A stretch of 64,000 bases of DNA from Winogradskyella ursingii (GTDB lineage: Bacteria; Bacteroidota; Bacteroidia; Flavobacteriales; Flavobacteriaceae), in NCBI RefSeq assembly GCF_013403975.1, contig NZ_JABFDH010000001.1:781178-845177 (forward strand). The letters are read 5' to 3'. The notes under the pieces are model-generated. The model was not told the origin of the DNA, ran no database searches, and saw nothing but the letters and a program-made list of their open reading frames with translations. A program made the position numbers and the translations under genes. This document shows positions 1 through 8,433 of this stretch, piece by piece. Position 1 is the first letter of the stretch. Each line of letters opens with the position of its first letter.

Positions 1-1254
1 GAGCCATTATTGGATATGGTTATAGAACATATTCCAGAGCCAAAAATTGAAGAAGGGACAACTCAAATGTTAATAACCTCTTTAGATTTTTCTTCATTTA
101 CAGGTCGTATTGCAATTGGTCGTTTAACGCGAGGTGAACTAAAAACTGGTCAGCAGATTTCTTTAGTAAAAAGAGATGGTTCTATAGTAAAAAGTAGAAT
201 TAAAGAGCTTCATGTTTTCGAAGGTCTTGGACGTAAAAAAGTTGATGATGTACAGACAGGAGATATATGTGCTATTGTTGGGTTGGAAGGTTTTGAAATA
301 GGTGACACCGTTGCCGATTTTGAAAACCCTGAAGGTTTAAAGACCATCGCTATCGATGAGCCAACCATGAGTATGTTGTTTACTATTAATGATTCGCCGT
401 TCTTTGGTAAGGATGGAAAATTTGTAACATCTCGTCACATTAAAGACCGTTTGACTAAAGAACTAGAAAAAAACTTGGCACTAAGAGTTGAACAAACTGA
501 TAGTGCAGATAAATTTATGGTTTTTGGTCGTGGTGTCTTGCACTTGTCCGTACTAATTGAAACCATGCGTCGTGAAGGTTACGAGCTTCAAATTGGTCAA
601 CCACAAGTAATCATTAAAGAAATTGATGGTGTAAAATGTGAACCTTTTGAAGAAATGACCATTGATTTACCAGAACATGTTTCAGGTAAAGCAATTGAGA
701 TGGTAACGATGCGAAAAGGTGAAATGATAAGTATGGAAGCAAAAGGTGAGCGTATGGTATGCCAGTTTATTGTACCTTCTCGAGGTATTATTGGTTTGCG
801 TAACCAATTGTTAACCGCTACTGCAGGTGAGGCTATTATGGCGCACCGTTTTAAAGATTATCAACCATTAAAAGGTGGTATTCCAGAACGTCAAAATGGT
901 TCTTTGGTATCTATGGAAAACGGTCAGGCGATTCCTTATTCAATTGATAAATTACAAGATAGAGGTAAGTTTTTTGTAGACCCAGGAGAAGATATTTACG
1001 AAGGTCAGGTGATTGGTGAGAATTCTCGTGGAGATGATATGACGGTTAACGTTACCAAAACCAAAAAGTTAAGTAACGTACGTTCTTCAGGAGCTGATGA
1101 TAAAGCTAAGATTGTTCCGGCAATTAAATTTTCTTTGGAAGAGGCATTGGAATACATCCAGAAAGATGAGTACGTTGAAGTGACGCCAAATCACCTTAGA
1201 TTACGTAAGATTTACTTAAAAGAAGTAGATCGTAAGCGTAATAAAACGATGTAA
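1..1254 (+). CDS. typA: Translational GTPase TypA/BipA, C-terminal part (5' end outside window)
   Basis: BipA is a ribosome-associated GTPase related to EF-G that acts in 50S maturation and stress adaptation. The frame is open from base 1 and gives about 417 codons, whereas the family is near 600 residues, so the G domain lies upstream of the window. What is present matches domain II (MLITSLDFSSFTGRIAIGRL), domain III with FGRGVLHLSVLIETMRREG, domain V, and the BipA-specific C-terminal domain with SRGIIGLRNQLLTATAG and FVDPGEDIYEGQVIGE. The TTG at base 10 is internal and not the start. The gene is followed by a terminator and a convergent methyltransferase gene. Identity is secure. Confidence 0.96.
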   Translation, partial: EPLLDMVIEHIPEPKIEEGTTQMLITSLDFSSFTGRIAIGRLTRGELKTGQQISLVKRDGSIVKSRIKELHVFEGLGRKKVDDVQTGDICAIVGLEGFEIGDTVADFENPEGLKTIAIDEPTMSMLFTINDSPFFGKDGKFVTSRHIKDRLTKELEKNLALRVEQTDSADKFMVFGRGVLHLSVLIETMRREGYELQIGQPQVIIKEIDGVKCEPFEEMTIDLPEHVSGKAIEMVTMRKGEMISMEAKGERMVCQFIVPSRGIIGLRNQLLTATAGEAIMAHRFKDYQPLKGGIPERQNGSLVSMENGQAIPYSIDKLQDRGKFFVDPGEDIYEGQVIGENSRGDDMTVNVTKTKKLSNVRSSGADDKAKIVPAIKFSLEEALEYIQKDEYVEVTPNHLRLRKIYLKEVDRKRNKTM

Positions 1255-1275
1255 TAATACATTCAATTATATTTT

Positions 1276-1309
1276 AAAGAGAAATGCTGTAAAGTGTTTC
1301 TCTTTTTTT
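1276..1309 (+). terminator. Intrinsic terminator of typA
   Basis: A 9-bp stem (AAAGAGAAA at 1276-1284 with TTTCTCTTT at 1297-1305) closes a 12-nt loop and runs into a T tract to 1309. It lies 22 bases after the typA stop, between convergent genes. On the minus strand the T run is weak, so it mainly serves typA. Confidence 0.75.
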
Positions 1310-1313
1310 GTAC

Positions 1314-2048
1314 TTATTTTTTGGCTATAACATAAGTGCTTATTCCAAATGGAAAAGTAATGAATTTTAACAGTTTGTTTTCTGTATTTAAAAGCCACAA
1401 TAAAATCGGATTAAAAGAACCTAAATCATTTAGGTCACCAGATGTGGTTGAGTTTTTATGTGAAGAAAATTTGTTGCTAAAAAACCTATAGACAAATAAA
1501 GGTCCAAATAGAAAGAAATTCCAATAACCTGAAGATATTATATTAAAGTTGCTGTTTTTGAGTAAAGTTGTTAATTGGTTTTTTCTGTATCTTCTATAGT
1601 GTAAGTTAACTTCGTCGTGTGGACTCCATAACGACATAAACGCTGGGACAAACACAAAGATTTTACCATTTGAGTTTAATTTTTCATGCCAATGTTTTAA
1701 AGTTGATTGATCGTGTTCTATATGCTCCAAACAATCCGATGCTATTATGATATCAAATTTTTGTTTTATTTGGATCGACTCTGCAGACATTTCATAGCAA
1801 TTGTCTAATCCTTTTTGCTTGCAATTAATAATGGCTTTTTGGCTTATGTCAATACCATACAGATTTTTCTTTTCAAATCCTGCCTGCTCTAAATCTTTTA
1901 ACAACCAACCAGACGAACAACCAATATCAAGGATGGTACTTGATCTGTCTTCATTTTTTAGCAATTGAAGTATATAATTTCTTCTGGCCTTAAACCAAAA
2001 ATGCCTTTGCTCAACTTCATGATACTTTTGCTCAAAGTTCTTTTTCAT
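1314..2048 (-). CDS. Class I SAM-dependent methyltransferase
   Basis: This 244-aa protein has a Rossmann methyltransferase core. Motif I is ILDIGCSSGWLLKDLEQAGF near residue 40, an acidic end of beta2 follows (LYGIDIS), and IIASDCLEHIEH is the post-motif seen in the Methyltransf_11/23 families. A hydrophobic stretch after residue 170 (NFFLFGPLFVYRFF) suggests membrane contact. Family members in polysaccharide loci often methylate lipid-linked or sugar substrates, but the substrate cannot be read from sequence. It lies divergent from the membrane glycosyltransferase candidate at 2238, at the edge of the polysaccharide locus. The ATG is supported by a conserved-looking N terminus (EQKYHEVEQRHFWFKARR). 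Confidence 0.85.
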   Translation of the reverse strand: MKKNFEQKYHEVEQRHFWFKARRNYILQLLKNEDRSSTILDIGCSSGWLLKDLEQAGFEKKNLYGIDISQKAIINCKQKGLDNCYEMSAESIQIKQKFDIIIASDCLEHIEHDQSTLKHWHEKLNSNGKIFVFVPAFMSLWSPHDEVNLHYRRYRKNQLTTLLKNSNFNIISSGYWNFFLFGPLFVYRFFSNKFSSHKNSTTSGDLNDLGSFNPILLWLLNTENKLLKFITFPFGISTYVIAKK

Positions 2049-2181
2049 ACACCTCTAGATGGTATTTTTAATTTTAAATAATTTGAAAAATAAGGTTTTA
2101 CTATAATGAAAACAACTCTCAAGCAATGTAATATGTTATCAATTTAATTACGATAGGGAAAATGACTATTGATTAAGATGC

Positions 2182-2189
2182 TATATTTG
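2182..2189 (+). promoter_or_regulatory. Candidate Bacteroidota -7 promoter element for the 2238 gene
   Basis: TATATTTG matches TAnnTTTG and lies 48 bases before the ATG at 2238. No good TTTG is found at the expected distance upstream, so support is moderate. Confidence 0.4.
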
Positions 2190-2237
2190 AAATTCAATTT
2201 AAGCATGTTTTGTCAACTAAAAATTTGAAGAATCGTA

Positions 2238-3977
2238 ATGGCATCTGTTTCTAAGTACAAATTCAGCATTACTTTGGTCTTGATCATAATTATTCAAATA
2301 ATTTTAATGTTCCAAGGTTTTGATGTTTGCGATGATGGCTTTGTTCTCACGTTCTATCAGCAAATTTATTCTCATCCAACAAGTGTAGAATACAATTTTC
2401 TATATTGGTTTTCAGGTATTTTTGGAGGATTGTGGCACATGTTGAATGAAGATGGAGGCGTACTATGGTTTAGGATTCTTGGTGTTATAGTTAATACAAG
2501 CACCTTTGTAATAAGTTACAATATCCTCAAAAAGCATATTGCCTCAACCTATTTGCTCTTGGCATTGGTAATGGTGATGTTTGTTAATGACTATGGGTTT
2601 CTGACTTTTTATCACAATCATCTTACCGCTTTATTGACAGTTATTATTGTGTGGTGCATTTTATATGGTCTTAAAAAAAAGGTTTTATCCTATTTTTTTA
2701 TTGCTGGATTTATTTTTGTTTTTAATGGTTTGACCCGACTTCCAAATTTTGTCATGGCATGTTTGTTTCTGGTTATACCTTTCTACTATTTTCTAAAAGA
2801 TAAAAACTTAAAAAAATCAATTAAGCCCTTAGTTTTATCAATTGTTGGGTTTGCAACTGGATTAGTGAGTGCCTATTTATTGTTACTGGTTCTAGGTCAG
2901 TTAAAAACTATGGAAAATGCCCTATTAACCATGATAGATGTCGGAAATACAGAAGGCAGTTCGCATAATTTTAAGACACTTTTAAAAGCGCAATTTCAAA
3001 ATTATCTAAATATAGCATTAGATTTATTACAAGTAATTGTTGTTTTTTTTGTTGCCATATTAGGTTTAAGGTTAATAAGAAAACAGGCAGTTTTGCGATA
3101 TCTGTTTCTCATTGCATTTGGTATAATAATTATGATATGGTTTGATAAAAACGGTATATATGCCGTATATGCCCTCGCATATGTTGGCTCAATCTATATA
3201 ATTGTCAATAAGAATTTCACTATTGAATTAAGAGCTATTTCATTTCTGGCATTTATGATGTTACTGGGAATGACCATTGGTAGTGCTGGCGGGATTTTAA
3301 ACACAGGTTATATAGCAATATGGATTGCCTTACCGCTATTTTTTATTGCTTTCCAGGATATACTTTCTAGATCAAAGCAGTTATTTTCCAATAATTCTGA
3401 TACTACGTTTCAAACGTCATCATTAATATTGTGCACTCTTTCTATTTCTTTTTTGATTCTTAAATCTTATAGAATTTTTAATCAAGCTTATTTTGATGAA
3501 GGCAGTAGGTTACAAAAAACCTATGCAATAAATAACAATATGGCAAATCATATCTATACGACCGAAAGACGAGCGCAAATTATTAACGATCTATTAAACA
3601 ACCTTGAGAAATATGTAGATAAGGACGATTACCTATTTGCATACGATCACATGCCTATGTTGCATTACCTGACCGAGACGCGGCCTTACATTTATAACCC
3701 ATGGCCAGGCATCTATGATGATTACTCTTTAGAAAATAAAATTAAAAAAGCTGAAAAGGAAATTAGTGTTATGCCTACTGTCGTTGTACAAAAATTTAAT
3801 ACTATCATCAGGTTTTCTGAACCCATAGAAGACTATATGATACCTGAAAAAAACAATGAAGTTTTGCATGGAAGTAAATCTATCGCTTTAATGAATTCAT
3901 TTCTTCAAAGAAATAATTATAGAATTGTTTGGAGTAATTCGTATTTCAATATTTATCAATCTTATGAGGTACGATAA
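2238..3977 (+). CDS. Polytopic membrane protein, GT-C-type glycosyltransferase candidate
   Basis: The 579-aa product has a first membrane helix at residues 8-28, about ten more helices to residue 410, and a soluble C-terminal part of about 160 residues. Directly after helix 1 comes an acidic loop motif, FDVCDDGFVLTFYQQIY. GT-C enzymes that take sugars from polyprenyl-phosphate donors carry a catalytic Asp/Glu in this first extracytoplasmic loop. The next gene encodes a GtrB/DPM1-like enzyme that makes such donors, which fits a two-step system of donor synthesis and transfer. I recognise no specific family, so the enzymatic call is inference from topology, motif and neighbour. A wzy polymerase is the main alternative. 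Confidence 0.6.
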   Translation: MASVSKYKFSITLVLIIIIQIILMFQGFDVCDDGFVLTFYQQIYSHPTSVEYNFLYWFSGIFGGLWHMLNEDGGVLWFRILGVIVNTSTFVISYNILKKHIASTYLLLALVMVMFVNDYGFLTFYHNHLTALLTVIIVWCILYGLKKKVLSYFFIAGFIFVFNGLTRLPNFVMACLFLVIPFYYFLKDKNLKKSIKPLVLSIVGFATGLVSAYLLLLVLGQLKTMENALLTMIDVGNTEGSSHNFKTLLKAQFQNYLNIALDLLQVIVVFFVAILGLRLIRKQAVLRYLFLIAFGIIIMIWFDKNGIYAVYALAYVGSIYIIVNKNFTIELRAISFLAFMMLLGMTIGSAGGILNTGYIAIWIALPLFFIAFQDILSRSKQLFSNNSDTTFQTSSLILCTLSISFLILKSYRIFNQAYFDEGSRLQKTYAINNNMANHIYTTERRAQIINDLLNNLEKYVDKDDYLFAYDHMPMLHYLTETRPYIYNPWPGIYDDYSLENKIKKAEKEISVMPTVVVQKFNTIIRFSEPIEDYMIPEKNNEVLHGSKSIALMNSFLQRNNYRIVWSNSYFNIYQSYEVR

Positions 3978-4018
3978 AATTATTCATTTAACTTATATTA
4001 GTACCATAATAAAAATTT

Positions 4019-4975
4019 ATGCAACAAGCCGATATCTCAATCATTGTACCTGTATATAACGAATCTGAAAATCTACGGACGCTGTATAGTAGATTATTGG
4101 AGGTTGTTAAGAGTTTACAGGTCACCTATCAAATAATATTTATTGATGATTGTAGTGGCGATGACTCCATGGCTAAGATTTTAAAAATAAGTCGAGAGAA
4201 TCCTAATGTATATTTCTTAAGCCTTACCAGGAATTTTGGTCACCAAGTGGCTGTTTCGGCAGGGTTAAATTATTGTAATGCGGAAGCAGTCGTAATTATT
4301 GATGCAGATTTACAAGATCCACCAGAGATAATTTTAGATTTATATCGTGAACATCAAAAGGGATTCGATGTTGTTTATGCTAAAAGAGCAAAAAGAAAGG
4401 GTGAATCTTTATTGAAAAAAATAACTGCCAAATTATATTACAGATTATTGAAGCGCTTGGTAACATTCAAAATTCCTTTAGATGCTGGAGATTTTAGGCT
4501 CATATCCAAAAAGGTTGTAGATGCTCTTAACCAAATGCCAGAACATAATAAATTCTTAAGAGGTCAAATAGCATGGTTAGGATTTAAGGAATCTTATGTT
4601 GTATTTGATCGTGACACGCGCAAACATGGTAAGAGTGGTTATTCATTTGGTAAAATGATGCGTTTGGCTTTTGATGGTATTACAGGTTTTTCAGATAAAC
4701 CATTATTGTTTGTAAGTAGATTGGGTTTTATAATATCATTGTTTTCTTTTTTAATTATTGTTTATGCTGCATTTTCCCATTTTGTTTTAGAAAAAACAAT
4801 TACAGGTTGGACATCACTTATCATCTGCGTGGCTTTTGTTGGTGGTATTCAGTTGCTATCCATTGGTGTTATTGGCGAATATATTAGCAGGATAAACTCA
4901 AATGTCCAGAAGAGACCGTTATATATTGTGAACTCCACTAACATTAAAAGTGAAGCTAATTCAAACGAAAGCTAA
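4019..4975 (+). CDS. Polyprenyl-phosphate glycosyltransferase (GT2, GtrB/DPM1-like)
   Basis: This GT2 enzyme is predicted to transfer a hexose from a nucleotide sugar to undecaprenyl phosphate on the cytoplasmic face. The 318-aa protein starts with SIIVPVYNESENL and has a DxD-containing DADLQDPPE at residues 95-103. The GDFRLISKKVVDAL stretch is typical of the GtrB/ArnC/DPM1 group. Two C-terminal membrane helices lie near residues 230-255 and 265-290. Length and layout are those of GtrB proteins (about 310-330 aa). It lies 41 bases after the GT-C candidate, which could use the lipid-linked sugar. The sugar is unknown. Confidence 0.88.
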   Translation: MQQADISIIVPVYNESENLRTLYSRLLEVVKSLQVTYQIIFIDDCSGDDSMAKILKISRENPNVYFLSLTRNFGHQVAVSAGLNYCNAEAVVIIDADLQDPPEIILDLYREHQKGFDVVYAKRAKRKGESLLKKITAKLYYRLLKRLVTFKIPLDAGDFRLISKKVVDALNQMPEHNKFLRGQIAWLGFKESYVVFDRDTRKHGKSGYSFGKMMRLAFDGITGFSDKPLLFVSRLGFIISLFSFLIIVYAAFSHFVLEKTITGWTSLIICVAFVGGIQLLSIGVIGEYISRINSNVQKRPLYIVNSTNIKSEANSNES

Positions 4976-5034
4976 CAATATTGTTTCTCTTAATTTTGTA
5001 CATTCACCCATAATCAACCTTAATCCTTACTGTT

Positions 5035-6006
5035 ATTTATACCATTAAAAAATATAAGCCTTTAGATAAAGCAAAATGGGATAGTTTCCACTCTAAAAGT
5101 AATCAGGATACATTTCTCTTTCAGCGAGATTTTATGGATTATCATTCAGATCGATTCGAGGATTTTTCATTGATGGTATATAAAGATGAAAAATTGATTG
5201 CCTTATTGCCTGCCAATACGGTAGGTAGTTCAGTTTTTTCGCATCAAGGTTTAACCTACGGTGGGTTGATTTATTCAGAAAATTTAAAAACCAAAGATGC
5301 GATTTTGATGTTTCAGTCTGTTATGCAATTTTTGTTTCAGAACGGTATCAAAAATTTAATGATTAAGGAATTACCTTTTATTTATCTAGAAAACCTCACA
5401 AACAACCCATTGAATTATCTGTTGTTTAAATCTAAAGCAGAATTAATTAGAACTGATATGCATTCTGTGGCCAAGGTAAAAAATGCTAAATTTTCAAACA
5501 GCAGAAAAGAAGGATACAAAAGAGGGTTGAAGCATGATCTCAAAGTTGAGGAATCAGAAAGTTTTGAAACATTTTGGAATGAGATTCTGGTACCAAACCT
5601 AAGGAAAAAGCACAATATCGAGCCAACTCATTCACTTGAGGAAATCTCACTTCTAAAATCAAAATTCGAAAAGAATATTAGACAGTTTAACGTTTATCAC
5701 AATGATAAAATAGTTGGTGGTACGACTATTTTCGAAACTAATAATCTGGCTCATTGTCAATATATTTCAGGAAACGAGGATAAGAATGAATTGGGAAGTT
5801 TAGATTTTCTTCATATTCAATTAATAGAGAATATTTACAAAGACAAGCGTTATTTCAATTTTGGTACATCCAACATCAACGCCGGGCAAAACATCAATGA
5901 AGGTCTGCAATTCTGGAAAGAAGGATTTGGGGCGCGATCTATTACACAAGGATTTTATAATGTTGAAACTAAAAATCACAAGCTTTTTGAAAACGTATTG
6001 CTATGA
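5035..6006 (+). CDS. FemAB/GNAT-like N-acyltransferase
   Basis: The first ATG, at 5134, gives 290 aa, but the frame is open upstream to a stop at 5011. The codons from 5035 (IYTIKKYKPLDKAKWDSF) read as a natural family N terminus leading into TFLFQRDFMDYHSDRFEDFS. No ATG, GTG or TTG exists between 5014 and 5133, so ATT at 5035 is the best start I can offer. Conserved-looking stretches are SHQGLTYGGL, an RKEGYKRGLKH segment, and NFGTSN near the C terminus, as in BioF2-like/FemAB acetyltransferases. It overlaps the aminotransferase gene by 4 bases, so it may acylate the amino sugar that enzyme makes. Family call good; start and substrate uncertain. Confidence 0.75.
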   Translation: MYTIKKYKPLDKAKWDSFHSKSNQDTFLFQRDFMDYHSDRFEDFSLMVYKDEKLIALLPANTVGSSVFSHQGLTYGGLIYSENLKTKDAILMFQSVMQFLFQNGIKNLMIKELPFIYLENLTNNPLNYLLFKSKAELIRTDMHSVAKVKNAKFSNSRKEGYKRGLKHDLKVEESESFETFWNEILVPNLRKKHNIEPTHSLEEISLLKSKFEKNIRQFNVYHNDKIVGGTTIFETNNLAHCQYISGNEDKNELGSLDFLHIQLIENIYKDKRYFNFGTSNINAGQNINEGLQFWKEGFGARSITQGFYNVETKNHKLFENVLL

Positions 6007-7112
6007 TTAAATTTTTGGATTTACATAAAATTAACGATCGCTTTCGAGATGAGTTTCATCATGTACTGAACCAATCACTGAATGCTTCAAACTATATATT
6101 GGGAGAAAATGTTTCAAAATTTGAAGCTGAATTTGCCGAGTACTGTGGTGCTGAGTTTTGCGTAGGTACTGCTAACGGGTTAGACGCACTTACGCTGATC
6201 CTAAATGGATACATCAGTCTTGGTAAATTGAAGAAAGGGGACAAAGTTATTGTGCCAGCTAATACGTTTATAGCGACTATTTTATCCGTTATCCATGCTG
6301 GTTTAGAACCCGTGTTGGTTGAGCCAGATCCTGAAACCTATAATTTAAAAGCGAGTGAAGTCGAAAATCACATTGATAAAAATGTAAGGGCCATAATTAT
6401 GGTGCACTTATATGGGCAATTGGCCGATGCCAAAAATCTAATAGAGCTGTCAAAAACCCATAATCTGATATTACTAGAAGATGCGGCTCAAGCTCATGGC
6501 GCAGTCAAAAATTTAAATACCCAAATTTTAAAAGCAGGAAGTATAGGAGATGCTGCTGCATTCAGTTTTTATCCGAGTAAAAACCTTGGAGCTTTGGGTG
6601 ATGGAGGTGCGGTTACAACCAGTGATAAAGATTTATATGACCACCTAAAGTTGTTGCGTAATTATGGTAGCAGAGAAAAATATAAAAATGAAGTTGTAGG
6701 TGTTAATAGCAGACTAGATGACATTCAGGCTGCATTTCTAAGAATAAAATTGCCATTACTTGATCAGGACAATAAAATGCGAAGAGCTATTGCCAAAATG
6801 TATCTTAACCAGATCGTTAACCCTAAACTACAATTACCCAAAATTAATAATGGTGAAGGTCACGTGTTTTATGCTTTTGTAATTGAAGTTAATAATCGAG
6901 AAAAATTAATAAAACATCTAGAACTCAATAAAATTGAGTGGCTCATTCATTATCCAATTCCACCTCATAAGCAGTTGGCTTTAAAAGAGTTTTCCCATTT
7001 AAACCTTCCAATAACCGAAGAGATCCATAAAAGAATAATAAGTTTGCCTATAAGTCCAGTGATGCCAATCGATGAAGTTAAAGGTGTGATTAAAGTTTTA
7101 AATACGTTTTAA
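6003..7112 (+). CDS. fdtB: DegT/DnrJ/EryC1/StrS sugar aminotransferase (FdtB-like)
   Basis: This 369-aa PLP enzyme belongs to the family that aminates keto-sugar nucleotides. FLDLHKIN opens the protein, GTANGLDALTLIL lies near residue 55, LLEDAAQAHGA near 157, and the PLP lysine is Lys193 in FYPSKNLGALGDGGA. The N terminus and length resemble FdtB/QdtB, which make dTDP-3-amino-3,6-dideoxyhexoses from the 3-keto sugar produced by FdtA/QdtA. An FdtA homologue lies at 11987 in the same locus, which supports that pairing. It starts inside the stop of the upstream acyltransferase gene (ATGA overlap) and directly precedes two flippases. WecE/ArnB-type specificity cannot be excluded. Confidence 0.82.
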   Translation: MIKFLDLHKINDRFRDEFHHVLNQSLNASNYILGENVSKFEAEFAEYCGAEFCVGTANGLDALTLILNGYISLGKLKKGDKVIVPANTFIATILSVIHAGLEPVLVEPDPETYNLKASEVENHIDKNVRAIIMVHLYGQLADAKNLIELSKTHNLILLEDAAQAHGAVKNLNTQILKAGSIGDAAAFSFYPSKNLGALGDGGAVTTSDKDLYDHLKLLRNYGSREKYKNEVVGVNSRLDDIQAAFLRIKLPLLDQDNKMRRAIAKMYLNQIVNPKLQLPKINNGEGHVFYAFVIEVNNREKLIKHLELNKIEWLIHYPIPPHKQLALKEFSHLNLPITEEIHKRIISLPISPVMPIDEVKGVIKVLNTF

Positions 7113-8423
7113 TTGAAAAAATTCAGACATTATATAAACACGAATGTGTTAATAAAGGCCGGAAATCTTAATACAGCAAATATTACTATCAGGATTCTAT
7201 CTGGTATTATTATAACTAAATTTATTGCCGTACATATTGGACCACAGGGTATGGCCTTAATTGGAAATTTAAGAAATTTTCTAAGTGCAGTACAATCACT
7301 TGCCATCGCAGGCTTATATGATGGAGTAGTTAAGTCCATATCAAGGTTTAAGAACGATGCCAAGGCACTTTCTGTCACCATTTCATCAGTTTATTATGTT
7401 GGCTTTTGCTCTTCTTTGGCACTTGGATTTCTGTGCTATTTTAATGCTGAGCTCATCAATAATTGGATTTTTTCTGCAAATTACAACTATACATATGTCA
7501 TTAAGATAATGGCAATGGTCTTGCCTTTTTATGCTCTAAATATGTTTGCATTTGCCATAATGAATGGTTTTTCCAAGTATAAAATTCTTCTCATCATAAA
7601 TATCATTGGGCAAATTTTAGGCCTATTGGTCACCTTAATTTTAATTTGGCAGGAAAATATCAATGGTGCATTATTAGCGATTGTAATTACACCAGCTTTA
7701 GGGTTACTCATTACAGTTGTCGGAATTTTATATAGAAAAAATTTAATGTCCGATATTAAGGTTTCGAACATTAGTCCAGATGTATTGAGAGGTTTGGGGC
7801 CATATATGCTTATGGCTTTAGTATCTGCTATTGCCATACCAATTGTTATGATACTCATAAGAAACTACCTTATTGCCGAAATAGGTATTAAACAAGCTGG
7901 TTATTGGGAAGCTATAAATCGTGTGTCTGATTATTACCTCATGTTCATTAACTCATTGATAGTTCTTTACATACTGCCTCGTTTTTCAGAAATTAGTAGT
8001 AAGAAAGAATTTCGAAAAGAAGTTTTCAGTTTTTACAAGTCGGTAATGCCAATATTTGCCGGAGTCTTGATTCTTGTTTATTTGAGTCGCTCCCTGTTGG
8101 TTGGAATTTTGTTCACAGAGGATTTTAGACCAGTTGAAGATTTGTTCGGGTATCAATTGTTAGGTGATTTTATGAGGGTACTTTCTCTGGTCATAGCCTA
8201 TCAGTTTCTAGCGAAAAAAATGTTTGGGCATTTTATTATAATGGAAATATTCCTTTTTATAATCATGTATGTATCTAGTATTTATCTAATAGATGTATTT
8301 GGGCTAAAAGGTGCTGTAATGGGTCATTGTCTTAGTTATTTTATGCATTTTGCACTTATCATACTCATTTTTAGTAGTTCACTTTTTGGTGTAATTAACG
8401 AAGATGGTAGTGAAGAATTTTGA
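7113..8423 (+). CDS. O-antigen/polysaccharide flippase (Wzx-like, MOP superfamily), copy 1
   Basis: The 436-aa product has about twelve hydrophobic helices and the layout of Wzx/MATE-fold lipid-linked oligosaccharide flippases. It starts with TTG immediately after the TAA of the aminotransferase gene, so the two are translationally coupled. The protein matches the next gene product closely in the second half: both carry a PIFAG stretch, a LLGDF stretch and AYQFLAK. The role would be moving the undecaprenyl-diphosphate repeat unit to the periplasmic leaflet. Closest named relatives are probably WzxE-type transporters, which fits an amino-dideoxyhexose-containing glycan. Confidence 0.83.
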   Translation: MKKFRHYINTNVLIKAGNLNTANITIRILSGIIITKFIAVHIGPQGMALIGNLRNFLSAVQSLAIAGLYDGVVKSISRFKNDAKALSVTISSVYYVGFCSSLALGFLCYFNAELINNWIFSANYNYTYVIKIMAMVLPFYALNMFAFAIMNGFSKYKILLIINIIGQILGLLVTLILIWQENINGALLAIVITPALGLLITVVGILYRKNLMSDIKVSNISPDVLRGLGPYMLMALVSAIAIPIVMILIRNYLIAEIGIKQAGYWEAINRVSDYYLMFINSLIVLYILPRFSEISSKKEFRKEVFSFYKSVMPIFAGVLILVYLSRSLLVGILFTEDFRPVEDLFGYQLLGDFMRVLSLVIAYQFLAKKMFGHFIIMEIFLFIIMYVSSIYLIDVFGLKGAVMGHCLSYFMHFALIILIFSSSLFGVINEDGSEEF

Positions 8424-8433
8424 ATCTATTTAA

